Origin: Arctopsyche grandis
Lineage: Eukaryota > Arthropoda > Insecta > Trichoptera > Hydropsychidae
Assembly (NCBI RefSeq): GCF_051622035.1
Contig: NC_135362.1
Span: forward strand, 18,624,501 to 18,688,500
Direction of reading: 5' to 3'
Length of the DNA stretch: 64,000 bases
Made by a program: the position numbers and the translations under genes. This document shows, in pieces, positions 1 through 16,174 of the stretch; the first letter of the stretch is position 1, and the number at the start of each line of letters is the position of its first letter. The notes under the pieces are model-generated. The model made no database searches. It saw only the letters and a list, made by a program, of their open reading frames with translations, and had not been told where the DNA came from.

Positions 1-3000
1 CGGGTTAGTGTGGGGATGGCAGATATGCGAACCAACAAAATTGGGTAACGTTTTTATTTTATATCTCATATAAATATAACGTGGCTCATAGAAGAGTGGG
101 TTGTTTTATTATTAAATTAAAACTTAATGCAATAAAGATTTAAATACAAAACTCCATATTCGAAGTATAAGTTTAGTCTACGAAATTGAATTAAAAAAAA
201 AATGTTGATATAATAATAAATATGGAGCGAGTGTGTTTTAAAGTAATGCTGTTTTTGATAGAAAGATTTGGTTCTACATATTAACAATTTAACCAAATAC
301 GAGGGACCTCGAGTGCCTCACATAAGACTCAACTATGTACATATATACTGGCCGTATTTTCTAGAATTTGTTTCCATATAAAAATTAGCGGTAGCAAATA
401 ACCATTTTCTTCCCAAGAGATGTTACATGTTACAACGAAGCAACAACGCTCAGAATCAAATATGCTACAGAAATATATTGCCATCTTGTAGCTATAATGT
501 AATATAAATGTTACATATTATGTACATATAAGCATAATATATGAATGTATGTAATGCAGGTCTAATATTAACTTTGAAGCGAATAAATTTGGTTACTTCA
601 TTTACATTGTAATTAATGGAATTTTATTTCGAAATTTTTCATATGTTGCAAAAAATGCGTATATACATACGTACATATATTTACACATCTTTAGGTATGT
701 GAATTCGTCGTTTAACAAACAAAAAACGTTTCGTTCGCGTTCAAAATTCTGCGAAGGGTTGACTTTTAAACGTCTCCCACGCGTGGAATAAAAACGACGC
801 AACGCGCTCTAATAGGTACATACATACATAGATAAACGACAATAATACGAAGGTTAAGTTTTTTTCGAACCGTGCTTTTAGGTCACTCTCACCACACCCC
901 CACAGCTCATTTATCAACTTTCTACAACCACGTCCTTTCGGAGAATTAACGATTTCCATCAAATCGACGGATCTACACTTTATGGGTCGCTTTCGGGGAA
1001 AAAGATACTGCGGTCGCGATTTAGCCTCCGCCCACTGTCACCCCTTTGTAGTGCTATTTTAGTATCGATAGACCTATTAAAAGGAAGCACGTACGACCCT
1101 ATTGATTTCACATCTTTTATGTCGCGATAATACGTGAGACCCACTACGTCAAGCCACTTTGAAATGTGCGGCTAACCCTATTAATATGCTGACCCGAAAA
1201 TTTCAACGACTCCACGTAACTCTGTACAAATTGACAGTGACAATATAATGTCCAATTTAATATGTCTTTCGAGACAGACTCGTATTTGAGTTCGGTACTG
1301 GTTGGTTGGTTGGTAGGTTCTTTTAAAATTTCTTCTCGAGTGTCCTGTAAAGTTTTTCATTATTTACTGTAGTAAGTTCTAGGTGAGGTAAGCTGTTTGA
1401 TAGAAAAGTTTCATTACTTTCATCCTTTATTGAGAACGGAAGGAAGTTCTGAGCTGAAAGCTGAATGTTAGGTTGCGCGTGCTCGCCATTCAAATACGTC
1501 AAGTTCGAAGGACGCAAAATCCAATAAGGAAGTCAATCTGTTGACATCATCAGTGACTGCGTGAATTTGCATATCATCTGAATACATAAAATGTTTACCG
1601 ATTTATCATTCATGAAAAAAACATGTATAAATTTTACCAGCGTATTATTTTAGGATTCCGCTTTGAAAAATTTCGTCGGAACAAAAATGACACTGAAAAT
1701 TAAAAATTAAGCTGAAAATTCAACTTTACAATAAAACTCTTTATTTCTATCAAAGACCGAAACTTATGAATAGGAAAGCTTATTTTTTTTCGAGCTCGTT
1801 TAATTACAATTGAGGTACGTAAATAAGTCTCAAAAGTGGGACGATGTACTTATGTATATATGTATACAGTATAAACGACTCCGAATCATCAACAGGTTAT
1901 TAAGGTGGCTCTCAAATTAACCAAAATCCGAAGGAAATTATTGTAGACGTTTTAATAATGCCTCAAAATCGTAATAAAACAAAGGACTGCTTTGTTTGGG
2001 AATTACACGATGAAAAATAAATCAGTGCGGTTCTCCAAATATTGTTCTCGTTTAATTTCACAAATATTTGCTATTGATATGAAGTACATATTTCATTGTT
2101 TAGTTATGTTTGTATATGTACTGTATTTTAAATGGGAACTGTGTATGTACATTGTACATTGTGCGAGTGTTTTGCGAGTAAACTAATCTCTCCGCATTAT
2201 AAATACACTGTCACGTGACATTTAATTAATATGCATTTACACATTTAATGTGAACCCTCGTACGTATGTATGTATTATACATATATAGCATACTTTATTA
2301 AAGATTTTTATTGATTTTGAATTTATTTTATTACATTAAAAACTTTATGAAAGCACTTATATAAATATTGTATCAAATTAAAAAATAAATGAAATGCTTG
2401 TTTAACTTGTGAAGTAATAGAAAATCTCAAATACACACTCAAGATTCTCACAATCTGCTTAATAAAAGGAATATTAATCTTTTAAAATTGTTAGACTTAA
2501 AATTGAATTACCTTTAAATTTAATAGCCGAGAAAATTTTAGCTTTTCATTATAATTGGAGGAAGACCAAAATGGTTTTTATTTTACAAAATATTCAAAGT
2601 TATTTGTTATTTATCATTTCACCGAATAATCATAATCATAATATTGTCGAAATACTCTCGAATTGCTTTGATTTTGATTTTTAAATGTTTTTTATTATTA
2701 CGAAATTATGTTCATAATACATCTTATATCTATTTTAATAGCTACTGATCATTTTCTATTTTACAATTTAATTTAATTTGGTTGGTAATCATATTATTAT
2801 ATTATTCTAATGTTAATCTACAGCATAATAGGAAAAATAGCTCAAAAACCTATTTACAATCCTTTGCGAAATACTGTCGAGTAACGTAATATTATTTGAA
2901 GGATACAATTAATTTATGTAATCAATTTAATTAATATTGATTTCAGCTATTTTCGGAATTCGCATTATACATATAGCACCCGTCGCGATAAATTGGCAAT

Positions 3001-3374
3001 ATTCATTGAGTTTACAATATTATGTACATATGTAGGGATGTTAACAAAACAAGCTATTATGGTGAGCAGAATGGTGCTCGTAAATTTGTTATTGGAATAA
3101 TTCGCACTGAAACATAAGGTTATCGGGCGGTTTTCTGTCGAAGGAGGCTTGGGATAGGGAACGAAATCTATTGAGTTCAAACTTCAACAAGATTGGGGTA
3201 ATAAATCATATCGCTGACCGAACCACGACTAGGCAGGTCATTACTCACTTTTTGCCTTTGAGTCCATCGTGTCAAATTATATGCTAGACACTCTATACAG
3301 AATTATTTTTTATTGAATCGCTTCAATGCTTCTGTGGATCAATTTAATTTTCGTGAGTATTTCAAATTTCTTCA
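1..3374. other. AT-rich non-coding sequence
   Basis: I see no supported gene. The stretch is AT-rich with scattered TACATA/TATGTA microsatellite. Between about 900 and 1300 it is less AT-rich and holds a TATCGATA motif (1063-1070), which matches the DREF element of fly promoters, and a short GGTT run near 1300. A minus-strand open frame at 1323-1517 has no ATG start, no recognisable domain and no clear splice signals, so I do not call it. A signal-peptide exon for the downstream peptide gene was looked for here and not found. Confidence 0.5.
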
Positions 3375-4899
3375 TCCACTGCTGGATGAAGGCCTCTCCA
3401 ATACGCTTCCACTCGTCTCTGTTTTGCGCAACACTCATCCATCTCATTCCGCACATTTTCCTAATTTCGTTCACCCATCTTCCTTGCGCTCTTCCTTTTA
3501 CCCTTTTGCATTATCTCGGGTACCATTCAAGCACTTCTTTTGTCCACCTTTCGTCCATCCTCCTAGCTACGTGACCCGCCCATTGCCATTTCAATCTCTT
3601 CACTCTATCCACTATGTCCACTACTCTTTTCATACTTCTCACCCACGTATTCCGCTTTCTGTCTTTCCTCGTTATGCCAAGCATACAGCGTTCCATGCTT
3701 TTTTTGATTTAAAAACAGTATTGCCAGAGTGGCATTTTTGATTTAAAAACAGTATTCATCCGTCCAAATGCACTCCATCCTAATTTCATACGTATGTTTA
3801 TCTCTTCATCTTTACTACCAGTCATGTCAATTATTTGACCTAAATATAAATAATTATTTACTACTTCTACTGGTTTATAATCTAATGGGATGCTATCAGG
3901 CATGCAATAACTATTGAACATTAGTTTGGTCTTATCTACGCTAATTTTTAATCCTACTTTTCTACTTTCCCTGTCCAGCTGTGTTAGTCTATTAAGTAGG
4001 TCAGCTGAATCACGAGCTATTAAAACTATATCGTCTGCGAACCGAAGGTGACTCAAGAAGCGACCGTTGATGCTTACTCCGGCTGTGTCCCAATCCAAGT
4101 TCCTGAAAACTCCTTCAAGCACCGCATTGAATAACTTGGGCGAGATTGTATCTCCTTGTCTTACTCCTTTTCCTATGCTAAATCTATCTGTACCTGAAAA
4201 AATTTTAACCGAAGCTGTGGCATTCTTATATATTGTAGCTAACAGCCCCACATAGGGTTCCGGCACTCCCTGTGTTTGTAGACCGTTAAGTACTGCATTA
4301 TGGCTAACTGTATCGAAGGTTTTCTGATAATCGACGAAACCTAGTCACAATGGCCGTTGATATTCGTTGGCGCGTTCGATTAGTTCGCCAACTACTTGGA
4401 GGTGGTCCATTGTGCTGAAATTTGCCCTAAATCCTGCCTGTTCTATAGGTTGGTTCTCGTCGAGGATATTCTTCAGCCTTTCTGTAATAACCTTCGTGAA
4501 GAGCTTGTAGACCGCTGAAAGTAAACTAATGGGTCGGTAGTTCTTGATATCGCTTTTATCACCTTTTTTGTGTATCAAGATGATAGTTGCGTTATTCCAT
4601 CCTTCTGGTATAGCTTGGTTCTGGATGCATTTGCTGAAAAGCCTAGCTAAGATATTATTTAGGGGGGAGCCGCCACATTTTAGTAAGTCAATGGGAATAT
4701 TATCTTCCCCTGGGGTTTTACCGTTCTTTGCAGTATTTAGCGCGGCCTCTACTTCGCTAGGCAATACTGCAGGAACCCTTTGCCGTGTGTCGATTCCGGA
4801 GCGGGAAATTGACCTTTGTTGTTCTCGTATAGTTTTGCATAGAACGTGTAAACTCTGTCTATGATCTTTTCTCTATTCCTAATTATTACTCCGCTCTCT
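3375..4899 (-). mobile_element. RTE-clade LINE, truncated and damaged copy
   Basis: This is a second, broken copy of the RTE retrotransposon at 60750-63707, and looks nearly identical to it base for base by eye. It covers the reverse transcriptase core and C-terminal tail but lacks the endonuclease and the 5' half; homology stops abruptly at 4899. Open segments on the minus strand lie at 4345-4764 (fingers), 3709-4266 (palm, with the FADD catalytic motif) and 3511-3696 (C-terminal tail). A TGC-to-TGA change near 4347 makes a stop just before the first catalytic Asp block. About 110 bp are missing near 3700 and replaced by a templated duplication. The 3' TGA-repeat tail is absent. It cannot encode an active enzyme. 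Confidence 0.93.
3701..3756. repeat. 22-bp direct repeat at a deletion junction
   Basis: A 22-bp unit at 3701-3722 recurs exactly at 3735-3756, separated by 12 bp. The second copy is the normal LINE sequence, also seen in the intact copy near 61215. The first lies exactly where about 110 bp of LINE sequence (equivalent to about 61091-61200) has been lost. Confidence 0.85.
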
Positions 4900-6851
4900 T
4901 AATATTTCGTTCTTAGACATATTCTATACCTATATGTATATGTAATTCTAAGAATTTTTCTATAATTTTTACTTTTTTGTTGTGCGCATTAATTTACACA
5001 ATATATTATACATATGTTTTCATTTTATATAATACATTATATGTATATACATACATATTTATATTATTACATAAGTTCGTATTCTAGGATAGTTTTTTCT
5101 GTCTGTATCCGTTTTTGTAGCGCGTCCTCTAAAGGCGACCTTTCTCATCTTTGTCTCCTTAGCATAAACACATATTTGCTCGGTAGCCAGTAACTATGGC
5201 AACCGGAATAGCGCTAAGACTACTCCCACTTTTCACCGGATACGGAAGCTGGAAGGATACAACCTGCCGTGGTATTAGTTTTCCAACCTCGTATACTCAC
5301 GTCGTTAATTTTCCGTAGCGAAAACGTATAAATTTAAACGTATCAACGGACGTGGAAATATCATACCGAATAAAAATGCATTTATATGGGGTTGGAGAAG
5401 AATGACGTCGTATGTTGAAAAGCGAAGTGATTTTCCAGCGTTGAATGGATTCAATAGTTTGCAAGTGACATAAAGGAAATGCCACAGAAAGGCCGATACA
5501 GCTTCTCATGTATGTATGTAACAAGTCTTTGAATGGAGTTGCTGTAGAGGTGAAGAACGTTATTATTAACCCATTCGTTATGAGCGTCTAAAAGTGTACA
5601 TTTGTGTACGTGTACTCGTTTACTGACATATACTTTGACTTTTACTTTATTTATGCTTTACATAATAAAATATAATTTTGTCGGGATTTACGCCCTTCAT
5701 TCATTTTGTGAATTTTATTTTTTCCGGAGCGTCAAAGGAAATTTCGATGCGAAAGCCACCCTATACGAAAATTCAATTATTCCCGTGTCACATAGCTACC
5801 GAATCACTTCAAAGTATATTATATAAATATGGATTGTAATACATGGCCAAGTTTCGCGTAGTGAATTGCATGGATAGGATAAAAAAAGATTGACGTAAAC
5901 ATGAGACGCATCAAAAAGCATCGCACCACAAAGAAGAGAACGACATGAATACGTCTGATTACTAAAAAAGTTCTACCTACAGACAACAAGTCACAATTTC
6001 AGTATGAATTTAAATTCACAGATTTTATTTTCTTTCAGGAAAAGTGGACTCGGGAAATATTGTTGCTATAAATTAATTTCAATGTTTACTTCGAACCAGA
6101 AATGGATTAGACTGTATTTTATTTATTTTTTTATGGGATCGTCTTTCTACATCTGTAGGGAATTCGTGTTGGGACTTTTCCTTTGAATCAACCCAATGGC
6201 AATTCTGTACGATTGCAATAAAATTACACTCACCATTATTGCACTAACGTACATATGTATGTACATACATATGTACATATGTGGGATTTGTCTGAATTTA
6301 TTCTGTATAAATTTAAATATTTTTTAATAACACGAATATAGCATTGGAGATGCTATTCGTATCTGAGTAGGATCGTGTTTACGTTACGTACATAGATGTA
6401 AAACTAAAAAAAGAATTTGCGAACAATGAATTTTTATCTGATAATTTGAAGCCACCATTGTTTTCCGAGAAAGGCTTTGTACTTAACCGACAACGATGGA
6501 AACGATATAGGTTAACCCCTTTTATCTTTAAATGATATACTTATTATATATACATTCATACATACATACATACTTAATATACAGGGTGTTTGGTAGCTCG
6601 ATACAAAGCCTTGAAGGGTTGATAGCTTACATAATTTACAACATTTTGAGCCACACATACTTCAGTCCAAAGTCTTACTGCTTTTTTTTAATTTCATTTT
6701 TAAAGATTTTTAGTAAAAACACCAAAATCTCAGAGTTAATTGCTAATACTGCCCAAGTTAAAAGAGATATGTTAGTCAGGGGTGAGAAATGTTCGAAAAT
6801 GTTCGTTTACCATGCATACATATGAAAAACGGTTAGTATATATGTATATAT
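4900..6851. other. Non-coding sequence
   Basis: No gene is supported. Sequence around 5100-5560 is less AT-rich and non-repetitive. It contains GTAACTATGGCAAC (5190-5203), a near match to the X-box bound by RFX factors, with one position off consensus. The remainder is AT-rich with TATGTA microsatellite, for example 6249-6281. Confidence 0.45.
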
Positions 6852-8985
<2,134 letters not shown>

Positions 8986-9250
8986 TTTATTGATTTACTA
9001 GTTATTTAAATATAATATAAACCGGTATTTGTAATATAAACCGCTTAAACATGACTAATCTAAGAGTTAAAATTTTATTAAATTTATTTGAATAGTTTTA
9101 TTTTATTTAAATATATTTGAGTATACATTTGCTTTTTTTATTATATTTAACGTCACAAATTCTACGAACCAACGATAGTTACATAGTTACATATGTACAA
9201 AGAAAGTCTCTTTCGAAATTACATATTAGATTTAAACATACATATACAAT
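8986..9250 (+). repeat. Dispersed repeat family B, copy 1
   Basis: Matches the family B unit. It starts near ACTAGTTGTTTTACC (here degraded), passes through ATTTGTAATATAAACCGCTT and an AT-rich middle, and ends near AAAGTCTCTTTCGAAATTA. No coding capacity is seen. Other copies are at 9875, 32540, 34033 and 59625. Confidence 0.7.
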
Positions 9251-9874
9251 GTACATATTCCAATATATTGCGGGGTAAAAACTACTACCAATTTTGACAA
9301 GGAAATGGATTCTTTATGTATGCATATATTCACTAGCCATGATAGGTAGAGAAAACTAGAGAAAATTGAATTATTTTAATGGTGGAAGCTGGTGTGGAAT
9401 TAAATCGACGCCTGCGGACACATCAGTGTCCCGTCCGAATCCCGGTAATACCCGTAATGCCGACCGAATCCCACGGCACGTAACCGTAACGACATTTTGT
9501 TCTTTGGTAGGAATGTCATTGTCCAACGTATAATTTAGAATTATTTATCACGAGGTTTGCATTTGACGTCGTATCCACCCACTCGCACTACATTACGAAC
9601 GGACGTTATCGTTTCACGTGGAAAATGTCAAAAGTTCAATTAACAAAATACATACATACGTAGATGAAAGATATACGAGTGGAATACTTGCGTTTTGTAT
9701 CGTACATACATATATTGCATTATATATTATTGAGAACTGTAATAGGGTTTTCAAATTTTTTTTTGATATATTTTTTGTTGCAAAATAGTGTCATATCCAC
9801 AAATAAAAAAATAATTCGTACATATATAAATATTTGTACATATATAAAAATATGTACTATATTTTATTTTATTA
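9251..9874. other. Non-coding spacer
   Basis: Lies between two family B copies. A less AT-rich stretch at about 9400-9600 contains repeated CCGAATCCC blocks but no open frame of note. Confidence 0.4.
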
Positions 9875-10085
9875 CTAGTGTATTTGTAATATAAACCGTT
9901 TAAAAATGGCTTATCTAATAGTAAGCATTTTATTAAATTTATTTGATTTTTATTTTATTTAAATTTATTTCAATATTTATTTGTTTTTTTATTAAATTTA
10001 ATGTCACGGATTCTACGAATCAAAGATAGTTACATACATACGTATGTATATACAAAATCTCTTTCGAAAGTATATATTAGATTAT
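9875..10085 (+). repeat. Dispersed repeat family B, copy 2
   Basis: Same order of landmarks as copy 1: ACTAGTGTATTTGTAATATA, then GGCTTATCTAATAGTAA, then ATCTCTTTCGAAAGTATATA. It is non-coding and diverged. Confidence 0.7.
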
Positions 10086-10263
10086 ATCGGGCTCGAGCTT
10101 GGGTTCGATCTCTATCGAAAAGTATGTATCTGGAGTGTTTGTGCAGTGTTGCTGGTTAGACTGGGATATTTGTGCTCCAAGTCTAACGTTTCCTTTCAGA
10201 GCTTGCCAATTTATCTGATTTCATTGTTAAAACGGTTCCTTATCGATTTGAAAACCAGTCTAC

Positions 10264-12949
10264 CAGTGGCGTATATTGGGTGTGTGCTAGGTGTGCGGCG
10301 CACACCCGTGAAAACCAAAGACCACATAAAGTAGTATTTTAATACAAAATAATGTGTTGTTGTATAAACAGGCATTGATGTGTATGGTGTATTTACCGCG
10401 TGCGCTAAATGTATGGTGTATGGTGTGGTGTGCAGTCTGCAGCGTGTTGTGTGATGTGTGTATGTAGTTTGTGCGCCGCGACGAGAGAATACCTATGCCG
10501 TGCAGCAAATTGGTGGGTTTGGTTGAAGTGTGCAGGCGGATATTCGCTTGTATAGGTTTGTTCGCGATATTAAGACGTACGGTGTGCTACGACTTCAGAG
10601 CACCGCGCACCGCACCGCACCGCACCACTCGGCAATTGACCGAATGCGATGCGACACGTGGTCTCGTACTTTTTCGCACATTCGTATTTTTATGGTCATT
10701 CGTATCTCAGTCATACCTCTAATAACTAATAATGGCTAACAGTGTTCAAGACATTTTAACTATTCCGTTTTCAAATAGAAGTTTTGAGATAAAATTAAAA
10801 ATAATTAAAGATGGGAAACCGTGTCCGTCTCTTCCAAATTTATCCAGTTTGCATAAAGAAAAAACAAAAGTTTACACTAGACATTTTTGCGTTTCAAATT
10901 ATAAAAAATTCGAATGGATTACAGGCTGTGAAATTCGATCCAAACTTTTCTGCTGGCCATGTTTATTGTTCTCCAAATATATTAATGTGTGGAACAAAGA
11001 AGGATTTGCTGATCTCAACCATTTGACAGCAGCACTGAAGAAACACGAAGGATCGCAGGCACACGTTCAATCATTTCTTTCCATACAAATGTTTGGCAAA
11101 CAACGAATCGACGTATTAATTGACAGTCAACGTAAAGCCGAAATAAGTCGACATAATGAACAAGTAAATAAAAATAGAGATGTTTTAAAACGAATTATTA
11201 ACGCAATAATCTATCTAGGAAAACAAGAACTGTCCCTGCGAGGTCACGACGAGTCATGTAATTCCGTAAACAAAGGCAATTACATTGAATATCTAAATGC
11301 TCTTCGAGAATATGATTCTGTTTTAGATACTCATTTAAATACTGCTACTACCTTTCGTGGTACTTCTCCAAGTATACAAAATGACATAATCGAAGCAATC
11401 GCTCATGTTATTAAAGTTCATATAAAAAATGAAGTAGAGTCAGCAAGTTTTGTTGCTATTATTCTCGATGAAACTTCAGATATAATGACAAAATCACAGC
11501 TCTCAACAGTTTTACGTTTTGTATGTAATGGCAATGTACATGAACGGTTTATTAGTTTTACAGACGTTAGTGCTGATAAAACATCTAATGGTCTATTCCG
11601 TCACGTGGTGAACATACATAGTTGAAGAATTTAAAATTCAAGACAAATTGGTTGGACAGACTTATGATGGAGCAAGTGTAATGAGTGGACACGTAAATGG
11701 TTTGCAATCCAAAGTCCTCAATGCTTATCCTTTTGCTCTTTTTACACACTGTTATGCTCATGTATTGAATTTAGTATTGCAGCAAGGTCTTTCTGATATT
11801 AAAGAAAGTAAATCATTTTTTCAAACTTTAAATGGATTGTCTACATACTTTTCAAAATCTTCCAAAAGAGTATTCACCCACAAGGTGGAATTTTACATCT
11901 CGTTTAAGTAGCACAGTACAACAATACAGAAGTCAATTTACAGATTTTTTTCGACATGTTATAGAAAATTGTGAATTATGGGACACAGATACTGTTATAA
12001 AAGCACGAGGGTTTTTAGGCTTTTTAGAGGATTTTCAAACAATTAAACTTCTTCAATTTTTTTCAAAACTGTTTGGAATAACTGATGTTTTGTATAACAT
12101 TCTTCAATCTAAATCTTCGGACGTTTTATATTGTTGTAAAAAAATTAATGATGTTTTGCAGCAACTGAAATACGAAAGGGATAATAATTTTGAAATGTTA
12201 TGGAATAATTATTTAAATGAAAAAAATGATGATCATGATCGTAGGCCACAAAGATTAAAAAATTATTCAGAAGTAGAAGATAAAACTTCATTTCGTCAAT
12301 TATATTTCAAAATAGTTGATAGCATAATCGCATATTCTTACTTTCCAAATTAGAATATTTTCACCTTCTTTGTAATGATAAATATGACGAATATAAAGAA
12401 AATTTTCCAAATGTTTTAATTAATAAATTAAAAGATTTTTATGGATCACTGTTTGATTATATTCGATTGAAAAACGAACTCATTGTGCTATATTCCAGCT
12501 CTGAATTTTCAGAGAAACCTGTTCATGAATTAATACAATTCATGACAAAAAATAACCTCGAATCTGGTTTTAAAGAGGTGTTTAAGCTGGGAGAATTAAT
12601 ATTAACGATACCAAGCAGTACAGCTTCAGCAGAACGTTCTTTTTCGGCGCTGAAAAGAATAAAAACTTGCTATAGAGGTACGCAAGGTCAAGATAGATTA
12701 TGTGGCCTTAGCTTAATTTCAATAGAAAAAAAGTTATTGGTGGAATTAAAACAGAAAGACACATTCTATGCAGACGTGATTGAAAAGTTTATGTCTCAGA
12801 AACGTCGCATTGAACTTATGTATAAATAACTAATAAATTAAACATTTTTGTAATGCAAAACGAGTATTTTTTTTTAATTGCTAATTTTATACCCTATGCC
12901 CTACGGCATACACAGCACACCCGGTATTAACACCCACCGTCCGCCACTG
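10264..12949 (+). mobile_element. hAT transposon with 8-bp target duplication
   Basis: A complete-ended hAT element of 2686 bp. Terminal repeats are CAGTGGCGTATATTGGGTGT on the left and CAGTGGCGGACGGTGGGTGT when the right end is reverse complemented. It is flanked by the exact 8-bp duplication CAGTCTAC (10256-10263 and 12950-12957), the hallmark of hAT insertion. It carries one ZMYM/TTF-finger hAT transposase gene that is now frameshifted. It sits inside a minus-strand Jockey-clade LINE relic: the reading register resumes across the insertion once one duplication is removed. The intact duplication suggests a fairly young insertion, but the coding damage says it is no longer autonomous. Confidence 0.95.
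10732..12829 (+). pseudogene. hAT transposase (ZMYM1-like), frameshifted
   Basis: Encodes a hAT transposase of the type often annotated as zinc finger MYM-type protein 1-like. Residues about 45-120 of the first frame form a TTF-type zinc finger (FCWPCLLF, KHEGSQAHVQS). A DUF4371-like region follows, with the first catalytic Asp in ILDETSDI. The next frame has a TYDGAS block and HCYAHVLNLV. The last frame (12467-12829) is the hAT C-terminal dimerisation region with ASAERSFSALKRIKT. Three frame changes break it: a 4-bp CATA-type duplication near 11612, one near 11870 and one near 12335, where TAG follows. The ATG at 10732 is the first in the long frame. All domains remain in order, so the damage looks recent, but no full-length enzyme can be made. 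Confidence 0.93.
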
Positions 12950-12957
12950 CAGTCTAC

Positions 12958-13275
12958 CTACCATTTGTCACCAGGTCAGGGTTTTTGTTTACATCGGCTG
13001 GCCAGAATGTAGGTTCTCCTGTTGACAGTGTTTGCATAGAATTCATATCAATGCTATTTTTCAGTTGTCTGCCTTTTGGTAGTGTAATTCTGGAGCCCCA
13101 ATGAGTGTTTTTTGCGTTCCAGTCTCCTCCTATGATAAATCTATGTTTTAAATAAGTTTTAAATAAGTCATTGTACATTTCTGTAGTTATTTTGTGTCTT
13201 GGTGGGCAGTAAATTGCTGTGATAGTTAATGGTCCTCTCCAGTCCAGCACATTTATTGATGTTGCCTGGATATGT
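12958..13275 (-). pseudogene. Jockey-clade LINE endonuclease fragment
   Basis: The minus-strand frame matches the middle of the apurinic-type endonuclease domain of Jockey-clade non-LTR elements: TITAIYCPPRH, then FIIGGDWNAKNTHWGSR (the catalytic Asp-Asn pair), then LSTGEPTFWPADVNKNPDL. Only about 100 residues survive. After PDL the expected run is shortened before VTNG. The hAT element at 10264-12949 is inserted here, and LINE sequence probably continues for a short way left of 10263. It has neither end nor reverse transcriptase. Confidence 0.85.
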
Positions 13276-13789
13276 TCAGTTTTATACCACTATTTGAATA
13301 CACATAATTTTAATTTAATTTATGATCTATGACTTATATACATATGTACAAGTTTGAAACCATGGACGTCACTTTAGGGAAATCTTTAATCTGATCAATT
13401 GTTTTTTTTTCAAAAGAAAAAGTATAAAAAGTATCCCTGGAGATGGATAAACGTGTACACATATGTAAATAGCTTCCCATTTTGAAAAATGCTGCATTGA
13501 GGAAAAAGATGTATGATTGTGAAATATTTTCAATTAAAATTGCGTCGATGTTTTGTATAAAACACTATCACGGCAATTTATGCTAATAAATTACTACGAG
13601 CGTGTTAACAACCTTTCAGGGCGCGTTTATTACGTAGGTACATTATTTTACACGTCGTTGATCGTATCACACTTACACATATAATATACATATGTATGTA
13701 AATAAATATATATGTACCTAATGCCACGTCGTATGATTTTGTTGTTTTCTCGAATATCCATTACAAAGATATTTTTTAATTTGTTTCAG

Positions 13790-13856
13790 ACGATGGAGTT
13801 GAACCCGATGACTATTCGGAAAATGCAATCGAACAACTTCTACAAAACGCCCAAAA
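13790..13856 (+). CDS. Agatoxin-like peptide precursor, propeptide exon
   Basis: A 67-bp internal exon of a secreted peptide precursor. The acceptor is strong (TTTAATTTGTTTCAG ending at 13789) and so is the donor (GTGAGTATAT from 13857). In the frame starting with GAT at 13792 it encodes 21 residues rich in Asp and Glu and ending in Ala-Gln, typical of an acidic spacer between signal peptide and mature peptide. It ends after two bases of a codon. Those bases and the first base of the exon at 16039 make Lys, followed at once by Arg, giving a dibasic processing site exactly before the mature peptide. The exon enters after one base of a codon, so an upstream exon carrying the signal peptide is required; I could not find it between 1 and 13700. 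Another frame has an ATG in good context, but it would shift the peptide out of frame. Confidence 0.82.
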
Positions 13857-13918
13857 GTGAGTATATCACAAATATTTCACGAAATCATTTGAATCGCTAA
13901 GCTTATTTATTTTACGTA

Positions 13919-16038
<2,120 letters not shown>

Positions 16039-16174
16039 AAGAGCCTGCATAAGGAGAGCAGGAAATTGTGACCACCGGCCTAATGACTGCTGTTACAACT
16101 CATCCTGTCGCTGTAATCTTTGGGGAGCCAACTGCAGGTGCCAGAGAATGGGTCTTTTTCAAAAATGGGGATAA
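16039..16174 (+). CDS. Agatoxin-like peptide (ALP), last exon with mature peptide
   Basis: Encodes an inhibitor-cystine-knot peptide of 44 residues ending at TAA (16172-16174). The acceptor is TTTTCAG at 16032-16038. Eight cysteines follow the pattern C-X6-C-X6-CC-X4-C-X-C-X6-C-X-C, and the block CRCNLWG followed by a MGLFQKWG end is diagnostic of the insect agatoxin-like peptide family (U8-agatoxin-Ao1a-like). These are host peptides made in insect neuroendocrine tissue and are related to spider venom knottins; they are not known venom components in most insects. Phase agrees with the 67-bp exon 2.2 kb upstream, which supplies half of the Lys-Arg cleavage site. The final Gly before the stop could serve as an amidation donor. 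All cysteines are present and no break is seen. Candidate poly(A) signals AATAAA lie at 16775 and near 16830. Confidence 0.92.

Noticed and set aside
1992..2186. Hydrophobic ATG frame as the missing ALP signal-peptide exon
   Set aside because: Its only nearby donor leaves phase 0, while the 13790 exon needs one carried base; the sequence also looks like chance AT-rich coding.
10100..10125. GGGTTCGATCTC as a tRNA T-loop
   Set aside because: No matching acceptor stem or A box at the right distance.
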